This document shows, one piece after another, positions 35,103-43,700 of a stretch of DNA of 64,000 nucleotides. This DNA is from Gordonia jacobaea (lineage in GTDB: Bacteria > Actinomycetota > Actinomycetes > Mycobacteriales > Mycobacteriaceae): positions 1 to 64,000 of the forward strand of contig NZ_LDTZ01000014.1 of assembly GCF_001186365.1 (NCBI RefSeq). Direction: 5' to 3'. Made by a program: the position numbers and the translations under genes. Under the pieces are notes generated by a model. It was not told where the DNA came from. It searched no databases and worked only from the letters and a program-made list of their open reading frames with translations. The first letter of the stretch is position 1, and each line of letters begins with the position of its first letter.

Positions 35103-36446
35103 CTAACCCGCGACGACCCCTGCGAGCCCGAGGTTCTCACGCAGTGTCCGACCCGGATACTCGGTCCGGTACACGCCGAGGTCTTGGAGCTCGGGAATCA
35201 CGTCGTCGACGAAGCGGTCGAGGCCGCCGGGAGTGACGTGTGGAACGAGGATGAAGCCGTCACTCGCGTCGGCCTGCACGAAGCGGTTGATCTCGTCGGC
35301 GACGGTGCGCGCCGAACCGACGAACGCCTGACGCCCCGTGACCTCGATGATCAACTCACGCGTCGTGAGCTTCTTCGACTCGGCCAACGCGCGCCAGCGG
35401 GCTGCGACGTCGCGTGGGTCCTCGTGGATGCGGACACTGGCTCGCCCCTTCGCGACGGTGTTCTCGCCGGGCAGCGGGTCGATGCTCGGTAGCGGGCCGT
35501 CGGGATCGTGGTCGTGGAGGTCTCGATTCCAGAGTTGCTCGAGGAACTTGATCGCGGTCTGTCCGCTGACCTGCGCGAGTCGGATCTCGTGCGCGAGTTC
35601 CGCCGCGTCGGCATCGGTATCTCCGACGACGAACGTCGCGGCGGGCAGGATCAGCAGATCGTCCGGTCTCCGCCCGTGAGCGGCGAGACGCCCCTTGACG
35701 TCGGCGTAGAACGCCTTGCCGTCGTCGAGCGTCGAGTGTCGCGAGAAGATCGCGTCGGCGCGCGCGGCGGCGAACTCCCGACCCTCGTTCGAATCTCCCG
35801 CCTGGAAGATCACCGGCCGCCCCTGCGGGCTGCGCGGCACCCCGAATGTGCCGCTGATGTCGAACTGCGAGTCGAGGTGCGCGAACTGGCCGGCGTGTGG
35901 TCTGCGCAGGAATTCGCCGGAGGACCGATCGGCGACGATGTCGTCGCGTTCCCACGAATCCCACAGTTCCACAGCGGTTTCGAGGAACTGCCGAGCCCGC
36001 ACGTAGCGCTGATCCGCCGGAAGGTATCCGCCGCGGCGGAAGTTCTCGCCGGTGAACGCATCCCACGACGTCACGACGTTCCAGGCTGCGCGACCGTCGG
36101 AGAGGTGGTCGAGCGACGCGAATTGCCTTGCCACCTCGACGGGTTCGTTGAATGTCGAGTTGATCGTCCCGGCGAGTCCGAGATGTTCGGTGACCGCCGC
36201 GAGTGCGGCGAGGATGGTGAAGGTGTCGGGCCGTCCGACGACGTCGAGGTCGTAGATCTTGCCGTTCTGCTCGCGCAGCCGGAGTCCCTCGGCGAGGAAG
36301 AGGAAGTCGAACAACCCGCGCTCGGCGGTCTGTGCGAAGCGCGTGAACGACGAGAACTCGATGTGACTTCCGGCGGCCGGATCACTCCAGACCGTCGTGT
36401 TGTTGACGCCGGGGAAGTGCGCCGCGAGATGTACCTGCTTGGTCAT
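35103..36446 (-). CDS. FMN-dependent monooxygenase, NtaA/SnaA/DszA type
   Basis: A 447-residue LLM monooxygenase of the NtaA/SnaA/DszA group, which oxidises compounds such as nitrilotriacetate, dibenzothiophene sulfone or pristinamycin precursors using FMNH2 from a separate reductase. Visible motifs are RGLFDFLFLAEGLRL, the NVVTSWDAFTGENFRRGGY block and SPQGRPVIFQAGDSNEGREFAA. Its start at 36446 overlaps the stop of the next LLM gene (four bases), so the two are coupled. The substrate is probably a sulfur- or nitrogen-containing organic compound; no flavin reductase is encoded nearby. Confidence 0.9.
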   Translation of the reverse strand: MTKQVHLAAHFPGVNNTTVWSDPAAGSHIEFSSFTRFAQTAERGLFDFLFLAEGLRLREQNGKIYDLDVVGRPDTFTILAALAAVTEHLGLAGTINSTFNEPVEVARQFASLDHLSDGRAAWNVVTSWDAFTGENFRRGGYLPADQRYVRARQFLETAVELWDSWERDDIVADRSSGEFLRRPHAGQFAHLDSQFDISGTFGVPRSPQGRPVIFQAGDSNEGREFAAARADAIFSRHSTLDDGKAFYADVKGRLAAHGRRPDDLLILPAATFVVGDTDADAAELAHEIRLAQVSGQTAIKFLEQLWNRDLHDHDPDGPLPSIDPLPGENTVAKGRASVRIHEDPRDVAARWRALAESKKLTTRELIIEVTGRQAFVGSARTVADEINRFVQADASDGFILVPHVTPGGLDRFVDDVIPELQDLGVYRTEYPGRTLRENLGLAGVVAG

Positions 36447-37666
36447 CGGACACCGCCTGACACGGTCGCACGTGAGTATCGATTGACGGGATGGCGCAGA
36501 CCCAAGGTCTCCCGAAGGGTGTGTGCTCCTGAGGTTTTCGCTTCCGAGTCGACAAGGAGACCGCGTCGACGCAGCTCGGGGGCGAGGTCATCGGCGATGC
36601 GGCGAAGGTCGTGCCCGATCGCGGCCGGATGCAGCCGGACCCCCTCCGCCGAGTCAGCTGCACCTGCACGCTCCTCGATGAGGTCGGCCAATCCTGCTGC
36701 GGTGCCGACGAACTCCTGTGTGCCGTCGTCGAAGCGGGTGCCGAGCCAATCGTCGTACTGCGCTCGACGACCAGCCGCCGACGCCTGCGTGTCGTCGAGG
36801 TAGACGACGAGGTCGTCGTAAAGTCGTAGGTCTTCTCGGCGATTGCTGCCCGACGCTGCGAGCACCTTGTCGAGCGTCGCACGGTCATCTGGACTCGTGA
36901 AGAACCCGATATCGGCGCTGCCGCTGAGCAATTCGAGTGACGCGGGATCGCCTGCCGACACCGTCGTCGCGATGAGGGGCTGCCCCTGCGGGGGTCGTGG
37001 TGTGATCGACGGGCCGCGCACGGAGAAGAACTCGCCTTCGAAGTCGATGTAGTGCAACCGATCCCGGTCGATGAAGCGTCCGGTCGCGACGTCGCGGATC
37101 TCGGCGTCGTCCTCCCACGAGTCCCACAGTCGGCCGATCACCCCCGCGTATTCGGCAGCTTCTCGGTGCAGCGCAGCGCGATCCGATGCCACCTCGAGGT
37201 TCCGACGTCCGAACAGTGAGACGTTCTCGGGCCGGTCGTCGACGGCCAGCACGACTCCCGCACGTCCACCGCTGACGTAGTCGAGCGTGGCGATCGCCTT
37301 CGAGGTGTGGAACGGCTCGGTGTGCGTCACGGTCACTGTGGGCAGGAGTCCGATTCGCGTGGTGAGCGGCGCGATTCGTGCCGCGATCAGCACGGTGTCG
37401 AGCCTGCCGTTGACGAGGTCGGTACGCACCGGCGGCGCGCCGGCCGACGACTCGCCGGGCAGTAGCGGCCGAGGCTCGAATCCGTCGTCGAGCGTGACGA
37501 GATCGGCACCAGCGCGTTCGGCGGTGACGATCGCGTCGCGCCAGTAGCTGGCGCTGAACAGTGCGTCCGGTCTGGCCTCCGGGTCTCGCCAGGCAGCCGG
37601 GTGTCGACCGGCGCCACGCAGTCCGATGGCCAACGACAGCGTTGAATCACTCACGACTCGTCTCAA
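36443..37666 (-). CDS. LLM class flavin-dependent oxidoreductase
   Basis: A 407-residue LLM protein. TIM-barrel signatures include AERAGADLVTLDDGFE, TTRIGLLPTVTVTHTEPFH and SGGRAGVVLAVDDRPENV. It is more distant from the DszA group than its operon partner and could be a second subunit-like oxygenase acting on the same class of substrate. The track start is a TTG at 37666; a GTG four codons later (37654) is equally likely, with GAGACGAG upstream. It faces the divergent 61-residue protein across 143 bases, the shared promoter region. Confidence 0.85.
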   Translation of the reverse strand: MRRVVSDSTLSLAIGLRGAGRHPAAWRDPEARPDALFSASYWRDAIVTAERAGADLVTLDDGFEPRPLLPGESSAGAPPVRTDLVNGRLDTVLIAARIAPLTTRIGLLPTVTVTHTEPFHTSKAIATLDYVSGGRAGVVLAVDDRPENVSLFGRRNLEVASDRAALHREAAEYAGVIGRLWDSWEDDAEIRDVATGRFIDRDRLHYIDFEGEFFSVRGPSITPRPPQGQPLIATTVSAGDPASLELLSGSADIGFFTSPDDRATLDKVLAASGSNRREDLRLYDDLVVYLDDTQASAAGRRAQYDDWLGTRFDDGTQEFVGTAAGLADLIEERAGAADSAEGVRLHPAAIGHDLRRIADDLAPELRRRGLLVDSEAKTSGAHTLRETLGLRHPVNRYSRATVSGGVR

Positions 37667-37809
37667 CGGTCGACCCGCTCGGGCCTCTTCCCGACCGCGA
37701 CCAAAAGATCAGCGTGAGCACAACCGTTCTCTCGATCGTCATATGGGTGCTTACTGGGACATTGCGGACTGGGAACAGAGCTGCCGAAATTCGAGCTGCG
37801 GGAGTGACG

Positions 37810-37995
37810 ATGAGCTGGTTGTCCAAGGTGGGCGGGTTGTCGCAGATGGTCGAGACGCACCACCAGATGTTGTTGCGCGGAGCCGCTGGCCAGACGCCCG
37901 AATCGTCGGCGGCGTACTACCCCGGAGTCGGCCATGCCGACCCTGGCGTCAGCACACAGACCGCTCACACCAACCCCCAGCGCGTCCGCCGATGA
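37810..37995 (+). CDS. Small 61-residue protein coupled to an LLM oxygenase gene
   Basis: A small protein starting MSWLSKVGGLSQMVETHHQM and ending in HTNPQRVRR. GGGAG lies at an ideal distance before the ATG, and its TGA overlaps the ATG of the following LLM gene by four bases. The signals are convincing although the family is unknown to me. It is hydrophilic with one amphipathic helix, and no catalytic motif. A chaperone, adaptor or leader peptide for the LLM enzyme are possibilities; none is shown. Confidence 0.6.
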   Translation: MSWLSKVGGLSQMVETHHQMLLRGAAGQTPESSAAYYPGVGHADPGVSTQTAHTNPQRVRR

Positions 37996-39155
37996 CAGCG
38001 AAAAGCGCTGCGCCGCTGCCACTCTCAGTCCTCGACCTTGCGCCGGTCAGTGAGGGGTCGACTCCCGCAGAGGCGGTGCGGCGCAGCATCGCGCTGGCGC
38101 GCGCCGCCGAGGGGTGGGGCTACCGACGTTTCTGGCTCGCCGAGCACCACTTCGTCTCGGTCGGTTCGTCGTCGACCGCCACGCTGATAGCCCTGGTCGC
38201 TGCCGCAACCGAATCGATTCGGGTCGGCAGTGCGGCAGTGCAACTCGGACATCACACCGCGGCGTCGGTCGTCGAGGCGTTCGGCACCATCGACGCCGTG
38301 TTTCCCGGCCGCCTCGACCTCGGGCTCGGGCGGTCGGGGCAACGGCGCACCGAAGCACTCGCCGCGGCGGCGGCTGCGCCCAAAGGGCCGACGGGGCCAC
38401 CACCCGCGGCCGAATCCGAACGCGTCGTCGACGGCCTGCTCCTACCCGAACCGTTCGTCTTCGCGGGCATTCTGTCGTCACCGCTGATCGGTGCCACCGC
38501 GGCGGCACTGGAGTTTGAGGGTGCCGCGCAACCCGACTTCGCCGACGCCGTGTCCGACATCCTCGCGCTGCTCGACGGAGGGCTGCGCGTCGGCGACGTC
38601 GAATTGCACGCTGTCCCAGGCGAACACGCCGACGTCGAGGTCTGGGTGTTCGGTAGCAGCAAGGGGCAGAGCGCGCAGGTCGCAGGCGCCGAGGGGCTGC
38701 CGTTCGTCGCGAACTATCACGTCAGTCCCGCAACGGTTCTCGAGGCGGTCGAAGCCTACCGGGCCAACTTCCGTCCGTCTGCCCGCCTGTCCGAGCCATA
38801 TGTGGTGGTGTCCGCCGACGTCGTCGTTGCCGAAGATGATTCGACCGCAACACATCTCGCGTCGACCTACGGCCACTGGGTGCACGACATCCGGACCGGT
38901 CGGGGAGCGCAACCCTACCTCGATCCCGATAGCGCGGCGCCGCTGACCGATGAGCAACGTGCGGTTGTCGACGACCGGATTCGGACGCAGTTCGTCGGCT
39001 CGCCGTCGACCGTCGCCGAACGACTCGACACGCTGGCACGCGTCACCGGCGCCGATGAGCTCGTGATCACCAGCGTCACACACGATTTCGACGATAGGCT
39101 TCGCTCTCACCAGCTCCTGGCAGCAGAATGGGGGCTCACCGACTCACGTCGATGA
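37992..39155 (+). CDS. Luciferase-like monooxygenase (MsnO8-type LLM)
   Basis: A 387-residue LLM family protein with N-terminal LSVLDLAPVSEGSTPAEAV, the family motif FWLAEHHFVSVGSSSTATLI, RVGSAAVQLGHHTAASVVEA and FPGRLDLGLGRSGQRR. The length and pattern match the 'MsnO8' subgroup. It probably binds FMN. The start at 37992 is coupled to the 61-residue gene (ATGA); the longer frame beginning at 37626 is a shadow of the divergent promoter. The four-gene neighbourhood (two LLMs divergent, this LLM and the small protein) suggests a shared role in sulfonate or xenobiotic oxidation. Confidence 0.87.
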   Translation: MTAKSAAPLPLSVLDLAPVSEGSTPAEAVRRSIALARAAEGWGYRRFWLAEHHFVSVGSSSTATLIALVAAATESIRVGSAAVQLGHHTAASVVEAFGTIDAVFPGRLDLGLGRSGQRRTEALAAAAAAPKGPTGPPPAAESERVVDGLLLPEPFVFAGILSSPLIGATAAALEFEGAAQPDFADAVSDILALLDGGLRVGDVELHAVPGEHADVEVWVFGSSKGQSAQVAGAEGLPFVANYHVSPATVLEAVEAYRANFRPSARLSEPYVVVSADVVVAEDDSTATHLASTYGHWVHDIRTGRGAQPYLDPDSAAPLTDEQRAVVDDRIRTQFVGSPSTVAERLDTLARVTGADELVITSVTHDFDDRLRSHQLLAAEWGLTDSRR

Positions 39156-39174
39156 ACCCCCATCTGGTGCGAAC

Positions 39175-40299
39175 CTAGTTGACGGTCACCATTTCGTAAT
39201 CGCCGAGCTTGCCGGCGAGGACACCGAGGTGTTCGTCAGCGTCGCCGAGGGTGCGAGAGATCGCGGTCAGGCGTGCAACGTAATGTCCCACAGGGTATTC
39301 CGCTGTCATGCCGATGCCGCCGTGCATCTGGATCGCTTCCTGGCCCACCTTGCGTGCCGAGCGGCAGATCTGCAGCTTCGTGCGGCTGTAGACCGACGGG
39401 TCGTCGACCTCGTCGTTGAGCGAAGCCGTCGCGTACAGGCTCATGCTGCGTGCCAGCTCGAGCGCCACGTACACGTCCGAGGCGCGCTGCGTCAGCGTCT
39501 GGAAGGTCTTGAGCGGCACACCGAACTGCTTGCGCGACTTGAGGTATTCGGTCGTCAGTTCCATTGCGCGTTCCATCGCGCCGACAGCCTCGGCGCACTG
39601 AGCCGTCTGCGCGAAGATGTCCGCGTAGGCGATAGCGTCGGACTGATCACCCTCGGCCAGTTCGATCGCCGGGGCGTTGGCAAAGCTCACCCGGGCGGCT
39701 CGACGGTCGTCGTAGGTGCGGAACCCGTCGACGGTCACCCCCGACGCGTCGGCGTCGACGAGGAACAGTCCGATGGTTCCGTCGGTGCGGCGGGCGCTGA
39801 CGACGAACTTCTGCGCCACGTCACCCGCCAGGACCGGGTACTTCACCCCGTCGAGAGTGACGCCGTCGCTGGCGCCGGTCGCCGTGGTGGTGACTGCCGC
39901 TGCGGGCCAACGATCTTCGGGTTCTGCGTGAGCGTATCCGAGCAGCAGCCGCCCCTCCGATACCTCTGTCAGCAAACTGGTACGGCGGTCGCCGGAGGCG
40001 ACCTTGTCGATGACGATGCCCGGCAACAATGCGCCGTACAGCAGCGGCTCGGGTGCGAGGCTGCGACCAACCTCGCCCATCAGCGCGCTGACCTCGACCG
40101 GTCCTGCACCGGTGCCGCCTGCGTCCTCGCTGAACGGCAGTCCGAGGATGCCGATCTCGGCAAGCGATTCCCAAATCGACGCCGACCAGCCCGTGTCGGT
40201 CTCCGACACGGCGCGGATCTTCTCGATGTCATAACTCTTGAACACGCTGCGGACGGTGTCGCGCAGCAGTGACTGCTCTTCGGTGAGCTCGAAATCCAT
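39175..40299 (-). CDS. Acyl-CoA dehydrogenase, second subunit of a pair
   Basis: A 374-residue acyl-CoA dehydrogenase fold. FAD-binding patterns include GLPFSEDAGGTGAGPVEVSALMGEVGR (seen in parts) and the C-terminal QMHGGIGMTAEYPVGHYVARL. It is preceded, with a 27-base gap, by another acyl-CoA dehydrogenase gene (40327-41496) of different subclass. In this order of bacteria such adjacent pairs usually form alpha2beta2 heterotetramers, as in cholesterol side-chain degradation. Whether the catalytic Glu is in this subunit cannot be told by eye. Substrate unknown. Confidence 0.88.
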   Translation of the reverse strand: MDFELTEEQSLLRDTVRSVFKSYDIEKIRAVSETDTGWSASIWESLAEIGILGLPFSEDAGGTGAGPVEVSALMGEVGRSLAPEPLLYGALLPGIVIDKVASGDRRTSLLTEVSEGRLLLGYAHAEPEDRWPAAAVTTTATGASDGVTLDGVKYPVLAGDVAQKFVVSARRTDGTIGLFLVDADASGVTVDGFRTYDDRRAARVSFANAPAIELAEGDQSDAIAYADIFAQTAQCAEAVGAMERAMELTTEYLKSRKQFGVPLKTFQTLTQRASDVYVALELARSMSLYATASLNDEVDDPSVYSRTKLQICRSARKVGQEAIQMHGGIGMTAEYPVGHYVARLTAISRTLGDADEHLGVLAGKLGDYEMVTVN

Positions 40300-40326
40300 T
40301 GTGTTACTCCAAGTGTGGTTGTCGGG

Positions 40327-41496
40327 CTACAGACCGAGGATCGACGACGAGATGATGCTGCGCTGGACCTCCGACGAACCGCCGTAGATGGTCACCTTGC
40401 GGTAGTTGAGGTATTCGGGCACCGCGAGCTGCGCCCACTCCGGAGTCCCGACGCCCGGCGCGTCAACGGCCAATCCGCGCGCGCCCGCAACATCTGCGAG
40501 CAACTCGGTTGCCGACTGCTGCAGCTCACTGCCACGCAGCTTGACCAGCGACGACACCGGATTCGGCTTGCCGTCGGCAGAGCCTGCGACGACGCGCAGC
40601 TGGGTGACCTCGAGCGCGAGCAGTTCGGTTTCGAGTTCCGCGAGGCGCGCGGCGAACAGCGGGTCGTCGAGCAACGTGCCGGTCGCGGTCTTCGTTGCGG
40701 CGGCGAGCTTCTTGGCCTCGGCGAGCTTGGTCTTGGTCCAGCCGACGCGTGCGATACCGGTGCGCTCGTTGCCGAGCAGGAACTTGGCGTAGGTCCAGCC
40801 GGCGTTCTCCTCGCCGACGAGATTCTCGACAGGCACCTTGACGTCGTTGAAGAAGACCTCGTTGACCTCGACGCTGCCGTCGATGAGCTTGATCGGGCGC
40901 ATCTCGATGCCCGGGGTGTCGAGATCGATGAGCAGGAAGCTGATGCCCGCCTGCTTCTTGACGTCGGGGTCGGTGCGCACGAGGCAGAAGATCCAGTCGG
41001 CGTACTGTCCGAGCGTGGTCCAGGTCTTCTGGCCGTTGACGATGTAGTGGTCGCCGTCGCGGACCGCGCGGGTCTTGAGTGACGCGAGGTCGGAGCCGGC
41101 CTCGGGCTCGGAGAAGCCCTGGCACCACCAGATGTCGAGGTTGGCGGTCTTCGGGAGGAACCGCTCCTTGATCTCCTGGGAACCGAACGTCGCGATGACC
41201 GGACCCACCATGTTGACGTTGAACGTCAGGGGATCGGGCACGAAGTTCAGGCTGAGCTGATCGTGATAGATGTTGCGCTGGATGGGCGTCCAGTCGCGGC
41301 CACCCCACTCGGTCGGCCAGCCGGGCGTAGCCAGGCCCTCGGCATTGAGGATGCGCTGGGTGGTGACGATGTCGTCGGGCAGGTTCAGCGTGCCTGCGGC
41401 AGCACGCTGACGGATCTCCTCGGGGATCTTCGTCGTGAAGAAGCTCTGGAGTTCTTCGCGGAACTTCTGTTCATCTGAATCGAACTTCAAGTGCAT
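40327..41496 (-). CDS. Acyl-CoA dehydrogenase, first subunit of a pair
   Basis: A 389-residue acyl-CoA dehydrogenase. Key motifs are the N-terminal MHLKFDSDEQKFREELQSFF, GFSEPEAGSDLASLKTRAVR (flavin and acyl-site segment), NGQKTWTTLGQYADW and the C-terminal IYGGSSEVQRSIISSSILGL. It belongs to the group that pairs with a second dehydrogenase; the downstream gene starts 27 bases later. The ATG at 41496 is chosen over a longer in-frame extension that runs through the MFS gene. The pair probably oxidises a ring- or branched-chain acyl-CoA. Confidence 0.9.
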   Translation of the reverse strand: MHLKFDSDEQKFREELQSFFTTKIPEEIRQRAAAGTLNLPDDIVTTQRILNAEGLATPGWPTEWGGRDWTPIQRNIYHDQLSLNFVPDPLTFNVNMVGPVIATFGSQEIKERFLPKTANLDIWWCQGFSEPEAGSDLASLKTRAVRDGDHYIVNGQKTWTTLGQYADWIFCLVRTDPDVKKQAGISFLLIDLDTPGIEMRPIKLIDGSVEVNEVFFNDVKVPVENLVGEENAGWTYAKFLLGNERTGIARVGWTKTKLAEAKKLAAATKTATGTLLDDPLFAARLAELETELLALEVTQLRVVAGSADGKPNPVSSLVKLRGSELQQSATELLADVAGARGLAVDAPGVGTPEWAQLAVPEYLNYRKVTIYGGSSEVQRSIISSSILGL

Positions 41497-41639
41497 GTAA
41501 CCAGTCTTACCCTGTGGCACCTGTAGTGCGAAAGTGCGGCCCCGCGAGATTCCGCCAGATCGTGACCTCAAACCGTGGTCGCCACGGTCTGAGTTCCAAC
41601 CGTAGCGAGTCCGTGCCTCGCGCTCGGTGTGACGTCGAC

Positions 41640-42887
41640 TCAGGCCCGAACGCGGTCCTTCCTGGTCCGCGTCCACGCGGTGACCAGTGCGCCGAGCACG
41701 GTGATGGCGAGGACATATGCGACGTAGCAGACGACGGTCTCTTGCAAGCCGATGTGCGACACCACGAGTCCAGCGATCACCGCGGGGACGCTGAAGGCGA
41801 TGTAGCTCGTGATGAAGACTGCCGAGAACACCTGCCCGCGCTGATGCGACGGCGTCTGATTGCTCAGGTTGTCGAGTGCCCCGAGGAACGTGGCCGCGAA
41901 TCCGGAACCCGCGATGATCGATCCGACGATGTACAGCGGGAGCATCGACGTGAGGACGCCTGCGAGAGAGATGATCGCGCCTCCCGCGAGCGCCGGATAG
42001 CCGTAGGTCAGTTTGGTATTGGCGTCCCAGGTTGTGATCGCCAGAGAGGTCACCGCGCCGGAGGCGAAGAACACGAACAGGACGGCGCCCGCGGCTCCGT
42101 GGTTGGTGATCCCGAACACGCGCGCCACCACGGACGAACCCAACGAGAGGTAGAGGCCTCCCATCGACCAGGTCGCCACGAATGCGGGGATCGCCGCGAA
42201 GAACAGCTTGCGCAGGGCCGACGGCACCGACGCCTGCGGTGCGAGGGTTCGCCACACGTGGCGGCGGGATTCGAAACCGACGCGTTCCGACGTCTCCGGA
42301 ACGATCAACAGCGCGACCAGCAGGATCGCGAATACTGCCAGCGTCACCTCGTAGACGAGGATTCGTGGCGCGGGTGCGTACTGGACCAACACGCCGGCGA
42401 CGACGACTCCGGCCGCCAGTCCGATGGTCGGCCCCGCGCCGGTGATCGCCGAGCCGAGGCGCTGTGACGGTTGCATGTCGACGACGGTGGCGGTCAGCGT
42501 GCCGATCGCCGCTCCCGTCGCGAGCCCCTGTAGGGCTCGCGCGGCGATCAGGAGTCCGACGCTGTCGGCGACGACGAACAGCACCATGCTTCCGATGAGC
42601 AGGACGAGCGCGACCGCGAGGACCGGGCGTCGGCCGATGTGATCCGACAGCGACCCGACGGTGAGCAGGCTGACGAGCATCGTTGCGACATAGATCGCGA
42701 AGACCACGGTCAGGGTGAACGGCGAGAAGCCCCATAGCTGCTGGTAGACGGGATAGAGAGGGGATGGGGCCGCCGAGGCGAACAGGACCGTGATGATGGT
42801 TGCGGTGACGATCCAGAACGCGCGATGCGGATGCAGCGGCCGTGCGCCGCGGCGACGTCGAGCTGTGTTCTCCAACGTGGCTGTCAC
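41640..42887 (-). CDS. MFS drug/metabolite exporter
   Basis: A 415-residue major facilitator protein with 12 predicted membrane spans. The loop 2-3 signature VGSLSDHIGRRPVLAVALVL is canonical for MFS, and ALQGLATGAAIGTLTATV corresponds to the exporter-type motif in span 5. It resembles the bacterial multidrug efflux MFS group. It is divergent from a TetR regulator, separated by 90 bases that carry a dyad; such pairs normally encode an efflux pump under a ligand-responsive repressor. Substrate unknown. Confidence 0.87.
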   Translation of the reverse strand: MTATLENTARRRRGARPLHPHRAFWIVTATIITVLFASAAPSPLYPVYQQLWGFSPFTLTVVFAIYVATMLVSLLTVGSLSDHIGRRPVLAVALVLLIGSMVLFVVADSVGLLIAARALQGLATGAAIGTLTATVVDMQPSQRLGSAITGAGPTIGLAAGVVVAGVLVQYAPAPRILVYEVTLAVFAILLVALLIVPETSERVGFESRRHVWRTLAPQASVPSALRKLFFAAIPAFVATWSMGGLYLSLGSSVVARVFGITNHGAAGAVLFVFFASGAVTSLAITTWDANTKLTYGYPALAGGAIISLAGVLTSMLPLYIVGSIIAGSGFAATFLGALDNLSNQTPSHQRGQVFSAVFITSYIAFSVPAVIAGLVVSHIGLQETVVCYVAYVLAITVLGALVTAWTRTRKDRVRA

Positions 42888-42951
42888 GACCGTACCTCCT
42901 AAGGCAAAGCTGGCTGCATTAAGGCCAATGTATGTGGTCGCGGTTGTAAAA

Positions 42952-42965
42952 GCAACGCTATTTGC
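42952..42965. promoter_or_regulatory. Putative TetR operator dyad
   Basis: GCAACGCTATTTGC is an inverted repeat (GCAA/TTGC, 6-base centre). A second overlapping dyad, GTTGTAAAAGCAAC, lies at 42943-42956. They lie in the 90-base gap between the divergent MFS and TetR genes, just upstream of the TetR ATG at 42978, the expected place for an autoregulatory site. The assignment is positional. Confidence 0.45.
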
Positions 42966-42977
42966 AATAATGGTGAC

Positions 42978-43607
42978 ATGGCTGGAACGTCGCAGGCAAC
43001 GGGTGGTTCGTCGACGCAGAGTGCGGCGTCGACGACTGCTCCATCAACGGCCCCATCGCACGGCAAGCGGCCCGGTGGCCGTAGCGCTCGCGTGCAGAGC
43101 GCGGTCTTCACTGCAGTCGGCCAGCTCGTCGGTAGCGGAGAACGCGAGACGATGACCATCCCGCAGGTCGCAGAGCTGGCAGGTGTGAATCCCACCAGCA
43201 TCTATCGACGCTGGGGGACCATCGGCGATCTGCTCGAGGAGGTCGCGGTCGCCGCGCTGACGCAGGGCGAGGAACTGCCCGATCACGGCACACTCGCCGA
43301 CGACCTCGGCGACTGGTCGCGGATCATCGCCGCCGACATCGGCCGTCCCAAACGTCGTGCGTATCTGCGGGCGATGGCGTCGGCTCGCGACGGCATCGTC
43401 GAGGTGTGTCCGTGCTGGGAGATCCGACGGCAACAGGCGACGGAGATGATCGAGCGTGCCGGCGCGCGCGGGGAGAGCACACCCAGCGTGCGGCAGGTGC
43501 TCAACCACATCATCGCCCCGCTCTACCACCACGCCGTGTTCGCGCTGCCGATCGACGACGAGTACGCCACCGACCTCGCCGCCGACGTCATGGCCATGGT
43601 TCGGTGA
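42978..43607 (+). CDS. TetR family transcriptional regulator
   Basis: A 209-residue regulator. An unusual Ser/Thr-rich N-terminal arm of 35 residues precedes the helix-turn-helix (TMTIPQVAELAGVNPTSIYRRWG, with the TetR 'SIYRRW' recognition helix). The C-terminal domain contains two Cys (CPC) and a Trp that could form the ligand pocket. It is divergent from the MFS exporter gene and presumably represses it and itself. The 3' end carries a tandem repeat across the stop codon (43598-43640). Confidence 0.9.
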   Translation: MAGTSQATGGSSTQSAASTTAPSTAPSHGKRPGGRSARVQSAVFTAVGQLVGSGERETMTIPQVAELAGVNPTSIYRRWGTIGDLLEEVAVAALTQGEELPDHGTLADDLGDWSRIIAADIGRPKRRAYLRAMASARDGIVEVCPCWEIRRQQATEMIERAGARGESTPSVRQVLNHIIAPLYHHAVFALPIDDEYATDLAADVMAMVR

Positions 43608-43640
43608 GCTGGGTCCGGTGAGTCGGGGTCCGGTGAGTCG
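43598..43640 (+). repeat. 14-15-bp tandem repeats across the TetR stop codon
   Basis: GGTTCGGTGAGCTG (43598-43611), GGTCCGGTGAGTCG (43612-43625) and GGTCCGGTGAGTCG (43627-43640), the last two identical, straddle the stop codon at 43605-43607. The second case in this window of a short tandem expansion at a gene's 3' end. Confidence 0.8.
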
Positions 43641-43700
43641 GCGAGTGGTTGCGAACTGATCCGGTCCTGACGGCCGTCCGGTACGGCTAGGCTTCGGGCC

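Noticed and set aside
40327..42735. An 802-codon frame that would fuse an MFS region to an acyl-CoA dehydrogenase
   Set aside because: The first half is out-of-frame shadow of the MFS gene, with no domain; the dehydrogenase starts at ATG 41496.
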